From the NCBI GenBank assembly GCA_016296945.1, contig JAEDHQ010000073.1:1-7534 (forward strand): a stretch of DNA of 7,534 bases, in the 5' to 3' direction. The notes beneath the pieces were generated by a model. It did not search any database. It was not told the DNA's origin and saw only the letters and a list, made by a program, of their open reading frames with translations. Positions within the stretch are counted from its first letter, which is position 1. Each line of letters starts with the position of its first letter. Below are positions 4,595 through 7,534 of the stretch, piece after piece. Source of the DNA: Bacilli bacterium (GTDB taxonomy: Bacteria > Bacillota_I > Bacilli_A > ML615J-28 > CAG-698). A program made the position numbers and the translations under genes.

Positions 4595-4669
4595 ACACTT
4601 TTAACTGTACTAAATTTATTAAGTATTGTCAGCAACAAAAAGACGCTTTTCAATAAGTAACAGTCTACC

Positions 4670-4858
4670 TTAAATCACCTATACCAATCGAGGTTTACAT
4701 AATGCATATTATCGGCAGAAGCTGGAATGTACTTCTGTCAAGGGCTGAAAAATACTATTTCAAAACTATGTGAAAAATTGTTTGTATAGAAAAAGAGAAT
4801 CCCGTCATCATGGGATTCTCTTTTTTGCGTATTTGGAAATTTCACAAGTAGACCAATT
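4670..4858. repeat. Long imperfect direct repeat, copy 2
   Basis: This is the gapless match of 1-189. Differences cluster at 56-65, in the terminator loop and just after the terminator. The copy sits immediately upstream of the restriction gene, 82 bases before its start, and would insulate it from upstream transcription. Recombination between the two copies would remove or duplicate the 4669 bases between them. Confidence 0.9.
4790..4826. terminator. Bidirectional rho-independent terminator in repeat copy 2
   Basis: AAAAAGAGAATCCC and GGGATTCTCTTTTTT form a 14-bp stem with an 8-base loop. Compared with copy 1 the stem has gained two G-C pairs by changes on both sides, and total length is unchanged. 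Confidence 0.85.
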
Positions 4859-4901
4859 ATGAAAAATGCTATTTATAGTTCTGAAAAGGCACAAAAATAG
4901 A

Positions 4902-4933
4902 TGATAAAATTATATTAGTAAGAGATATAGGAG
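4902..4933 (+). promoter_or_regulatory. Putative extended -10 promoter and RBS of the restriction gene
   Basis: TGATAAAAT at 4902-4910 is an extended -10 element; the -35 region is poor. The ribosome binding site AGGAG is at 4929-4933, seven bases before the ATG at 4941. Confidence 0.45.
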
Positions 4934-4940
4934 ATATGAT

Positions 4941-6239
4941 ATGAATAAAAGAGAAGCTAGTAATGCAGATAAATCTAAATCTGGTAGAAACACAAAAGAT
5001 GCTCTAACAAAGTTGCTCCAACGAACCGTTTTACAATTTCCAACTATTAAACTAGAAGAAAATGTAAAGTATGGTGAAAAAGGAAAAGATCAAACCCAAT
5101 TTAAAATAAAACATCAGCTAAATTTCACAGATAGTAAATTATATTGGCTTATTGATGAGACATCCAGTTTTAAAAACGATCGTGTTAAAGGCAAACAATT
5201 TGTTATGGAGCATACTAAAAAAATTTTACACGAACGTGGAATAGATAGTGAAGCCTACTTTGTAGTTCCTGATAATTGTAATAATGATACACTTCGTAAT
5301 TTACAAAATTTTAAAAAACATATACAAGCAAATGATCAAGTTAATTTCTTTGATGGTGCTATGCAAATGAGTGAGTTTAGTCATTTGCTTGAGCAAAAGG
5401 CTACTGAATCAATGAAACAAGGACAAAAGTCAAACATTCTAGGTGATTATGGAGAAAAAATTTTAGTTCAGGCTTTTAATAATCAAAAAAATATAAAGTT
5501 ATGGAATAACCCAGCCGATTATATAACAAAGAGTACAAATTATAGTTTGTTTAAGAGTGTCTTGAATAAATTAGATCCAAATATTAAAGAAATTCAATAC
5601 AGTCGAGCTTTTAGAGGGATAAAAAATGATAATCCAGATTCTGTTTCATCACAATTACTCACTGTTAGAGATGGTAACGGTAAGTCATATGGAAAACCTA
5701 AAACTGATGTATTAATTCAAATATTAGATAAGGATAATCAGACTTCTCAGTTCAGTGTATCAGTTAAGAAACCAGCTTCTGTCAAGGGAAGGGTCACAAT
5801 TCATGAGGGAAGCGTTGAAAGACTGCTTAACGATTTACGAAATTCTATTCCTAGTAACTCTATTTTTAATGATGAAGAATATTTTAATAGATTAGAACAT
5901 GGATTGAAAAATTTCCAAGAAGTGGGATCACAAAAAAAGATGACTATCGAGGATAAGGAATTCCTTAATAATCATCTCAGTGATTTAAATAAGTGGTTAA
6001 TAGATTATTTTGTCTTTGGTATTAATAATAAAATGCTAAATAATATTCAGATTGCACAGGCACTCCTCGTATTTAATCCTTTGACTGGTCAGTGTCAAAT
6101 TAAGTCTATTAAAGAAACAGAAGAAGAAATGCTTCATGGAAAAATGGCGACATTTGGTACACCCTTTAGCTGGACATATCCAAGTAAAAAGCGTGGTAAA
6201 AAAATACAGATAAAGGGTCCATTTAATATTTCACTATAG
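4941..6239 (+). CDS. Probable type II restriction endonuclease, PD-(D/E)XK-like
   Basis: This is a 432-residue protein placed tail to tail with a C5 DNA methyltransferase, the usual setting for a type II restriction enzyme. I do not recognise the exact family. A nuclease-like core is visible. A helix with a glutamate (LGDYGEKILVQAF, 167-179, Glu172) is followed by PKTD (253-256) and, after 17 residues, SVK (274-276). The spacing D-x17-S-x-K matches the TD-x17-NxK pattern known from MspI, with Ser replacing Asn/Glu. The N-terminal part has a second strand-helix pattern (YWLIDETSSFKNDRVKG, 68-84) that also recalls nuclease folds. The C-terminal end is basic (SKKRGKKIQIKG). The start has AGGAG 7 bases upstream. 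Its stop overlaps the methyltransferase stop. It should cut unmodified DNA at the site the methyltransferase protects; that site cannot be read from sequence. Confidence 0.7.
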   Translation: MNKREASNADKSKSGRNTKDALTKLLQRTVLQFPTIKLEENVKYGEKGKDQTQFKIKHQLNFTDSKLYWLIDETSSFKNDRVKGKQFVMEHTKKILHERGIDSEAYFVVPDNCNNDTLRNLQNFKKHIQANDQVNFFDGAMQMSEFSHLLEQKATESMKQGQKSNILGDYGEKILVQAFNNQKNIKLWNNPADYITKSTNYSLFKSVLNKLDPNIKEIQYSRAFRGIKNDNPDSVSSQLLTVRDGNGKSYGKPKTDVLIQILDKDNQTSQFSVSVKKPASVKGRVTIHEGSVERLLNDLRNSIPSNSIFNDEEYFNRLEHGLKNFQEVGSQKKMTIEDKEFLNNHLSDLNKWLIDYFVFGINNKMLNNIQIAQALLVFNPLTGQCQIKSIKETEEEMLHGKMATFGTPFSWTYPSKKRGKKIQIKGPFNISL

Positions 6240-7355
6240 GGCTAATTCTAATTGTGAGGATTTATTATGGCAGTTTTCAAGTAAAACATTCTTCAATTGA
6301 TCACTTACTGCTTTAATCATAGGTATGGCAACACTGTTTCCCATTTGACGATACATTTGAGTTCTTGAAACTGGAATCTTAAAGTTATCAGGAAAGCCTT
6401 GTAGTCTTTTACATTCTAATTCAGATAGCAACCGAAGTCCTGTATCTCCACCTCTAACAAAGGTACCTGTTAATCTTTGAATTTTATGATAGCTGGAATT
6501 AAGGGTTTTTGCTAGACCTTCTGAATTCCGATCAATAATGTATGGCCGACCATCATCTTTTTTAAATAGATAATTATTTTGTAGTTTCTTTGAAATAGTG
6601 TACCCCTTTGGCTCTCTCTCAAGTATAGAACCAACAGCGGTACGCTTTTTACTACCTTTTGGAAAATTAAAACTACTGTCATCTATGTCATTTCTGAAAC
6701 CAACAATAATTACTCTTTTGCGAGATTGTGCAAGACCAAAATCAGCAGCCTCTAACACTGTATGGTGTACATGGTATCCTGCCTCCTCTAATGCACCAGT
6801 AATTATTTTAAACGTTTCTCCATTTTGAATTGTTAATAGGCCAGGTACATTTTCAAGGAGAAAAGCCTCGGGCATATGATATTTTAAAATTCTTAATACA
6901 TCAAAAAATAAGGTTCCTTGCGTTTCATTAGCAAAACCTTCACGTTTTCCAATAGAACTGAATGGCTGACAAGGAAAACCAGCTAATAAAACATTGAAGT
7001 CAGGAATGCTTGAGGCTTTAACTTTTGTAATATCACCATCAGGAAGTACACCAAAATTTGCTTGATATGTTTGTTGAGCAAATTTATCCCATTCAGAAGA
7101 GTAAACACACTGAGTATTATTAGAATCTCCCTCAAATCCTAATCTAATGCCGCCTATTCCAGCAAAAAGATCGATAAAAGTAATATTATTAGGATCTACT
7201 GACATGCTTGAAGACTTTTTATGTTTACTGTCAATATATTGCTTTAGTACATATTCAGCTTTTTCTGAGAAAGTTTTTTTATCAAAGATAGGTAAATCTT
7301 TGATTTCTTGATAAAGAGTTTCATCTAGTTTAATTTGTCGTTTTACCTTGGACAT
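6234..7355 (-). CDS. DNA (cytosine-5-) methyltransferase of a type II R-M system
   Basis: This enzyme transfers a methyl group from S-adenosylmethionine to carbon 5 of cytosine in a specific DNA site. Counting from the ATG at 7355 (373 residues), motif I is FIDLFAGIGG (60-69) and motif IV is GFPCQPFSS (126-134) with catalytic Cys129. Motif VI is ENVPG (168-172), motif VIII QSRKRV (210-215), motif IX LSELECKRLQGFPD (310-323) and motif X MYRQMGNSVAIPM (334-346). The target-recognition domain lies between about 222 and 307. All key residues are present. Residues 1-45 are an extension resembling a ribbon-helix-helix (VKRQIKLDETLYQEIKDL, then KTFSEKAEYVLKQYI). A GTG at 7364 is in frame but belongs to the ribosome binding site AAGGTGA, so the ATG six bases after that sequence is preferred. 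The recognition sequence is unknown. Confidence 0.93.
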   Translation of the reverse strand: MSKVKRQIKLDETLYQEIKDLPIFDKKTFSEKAEYVLKQYIDSKHKKSSSMSVDPNNITFIDLFAGIGGIRLGFEGDSNNTQCVYSSEWDKFAQQTYQANFGVLPDGDITKVKASSIPDFNVLLAGFPCQPFSSIGKREGFANETQGTLFFDVLRILKYHMPEAFLLENVPGLLTIQNGETFKIITGALEEAGYHVHHTVLEAADFGLAQSRKRVIIVGFRNDIDDSSFNFPKGSKKRTAVGSILEREPKGYTISKKLQNNYLFKKDDGRPYIIDRNSEGLAKTLNSSYHKIQRLTGTFVRGGDTGLRLLSELECKRLQGFPDNFKIPVSRTQMYRQMGNSVAIPMIKAVSDQLKNVLLENCHNKSSQLELAL

Positions 7356-7445
7356 AAAAATCACCTTGTATTGTAGTTAAGCTTAATTTTAGTCTAACAA
7401 AAAAAACATCGGTTAGCAACGGCTAAAAAAATGTCCGTAAGCATA

Positions 7446-7483
7446 TGATATAATAATCATAGATTTTTATTAGAAGGAGGGAG
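7446..7483 (+). promoter_or_regulatory. Extended -10 promoter and RBS of the 3'-edge gene
   Basis: TGATATAAT at 7446-7454 is an extended -10 element with a perfect TATAAT (7449-7454); no good -35 is seen. GAAGGAGGGAG follows at 7473-7483, a strong ribosome binding site for the ATG at 7494. The promoter diverges from the methyltransferase gene across about 140 bases. Confidence 0.55.
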
Positions 7484-7493
7484 TATATTTCAT

Positions 7494-7534
7494 ATGTCAG
7501 AAAGAAAGAAAGATACAAAAGAGAACTTATACTC
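7494..7534 (+). CDS. Start of an unidentified gene, cut by the window edge
   Basis: Thirteen complete codons are visible, MSERKKDTKENLY and part of the next, preceded by a strong GGAGG-type ribosome binding site and an extended -10 promoter. The residues are charged and give no family. It diverges from the methyltransferase gene, so it could share its control region, but too little is present to say more. Confidence 0.5.
   Translation, partial: MSERKKDTKENLY

Larger units (their letters stand above)
4406..4940. other. Gene-free region holding a terminator, a small-RNA candidate and repeat copy 2
   Basis: No gene is supported in this 535-base gap. Its features are a minus-strand terminator (4531-4556), a hairpin with a seven-base loop just before it (4574-4594), the second long repeat (4670-4858) and the promoter region of the restriction gene. 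The stretch 4406-4530 shows nothing I can interpret. Confidence 0.5.

Noticed and set aside
6598..6828. A 76-codon plus-strand ORF
   Set aside because: It lies wholly inside the methyltransferase gene on the opposite strand, has no ribosome binding site and no recognisable domain.
7356..7364. GTG start giving a 376-residue methyltransferase
   Set aside because: The GTG overlaps the AAGGTGA ribosome binding site that is well placed for the ATG at 7355.

Overview
The window looks like part of a plasmid, or a plasmid-derived accessory region, from a low-GC Gram-positive bacterium, most likely of the Lactobacillaceae. The base composition is strongly AT-rich and ribosome binding sites are AAGGAG-like. 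There is a replication-associated protein of the DUF536 type, which I know from lactic acid bacterial plasmids, a Fic-family gene and a restriction-modification pair. No core or housekeeping genes are present. This assignment is an inference from gene content; no database was searched.

Layout, left to right. Positions 1-189 are one copy of an imperfect direct repeat whose second copy is at 4670-4858. It contains a bidirectional terminator hairpin. A minus-strand gene (269-760) encodes a DNA-binding protein with an N-terminal helix-turn-helix, a coiled coil and a DUF536-like segment. No RepB-type initiator accompanies it in the window. Positions 781-1917 hold no convincing gene but are full of inverted repeats. 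One group (931-1120) resembles an origin of transfer, and another (1429-1628) has two outward-facing terminators around a large imperfect palindrome. A minus-strand Fic-family gene (1918-2724) follows. The usual catalytic histidine of its Fic motif is glutamine, and upstream of it is a 34-codon helix-turn-helix ORF that a -1 frameshift on an A8 run would fuse to it.

Positions 2847-3480 are gene-free and unusual: an AT-rich stretch, a terminator, a predicted three-way-junction element, and an array of GGCC-centred sites spaced at whole helical turns. Two minus-strand genes for small ribbon-helix-helix-type proteins follow (3481-3873 and 4181-4405), the first with a tandem 10-bp repeat over its promoter. 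After the second long repeat comes a tail-to-tail pair: a probable type II restriction endonuclease (4941-6239, plus) and a C5-cytosine DNA methyltransferase (6234-7355, minus). The two share a palindromic CTATAG that carries both stop codons. The methyltransferase has an N-terminal ribbon-helix-helix-like extension, which could provide self-regulation in the absence of a visible controller gene. The window ends 41 bases into a further plus-strand gene.

Taken together this is plasmid backbone (replication-associated, putative mobilisation and possibly partition sequences) plus stabilising or defence cargo (Fic protein, R-M pair). Most of the unexplained material is noncoding: phased repeats, strong inverted repeats and terminators with no annotated transcript.
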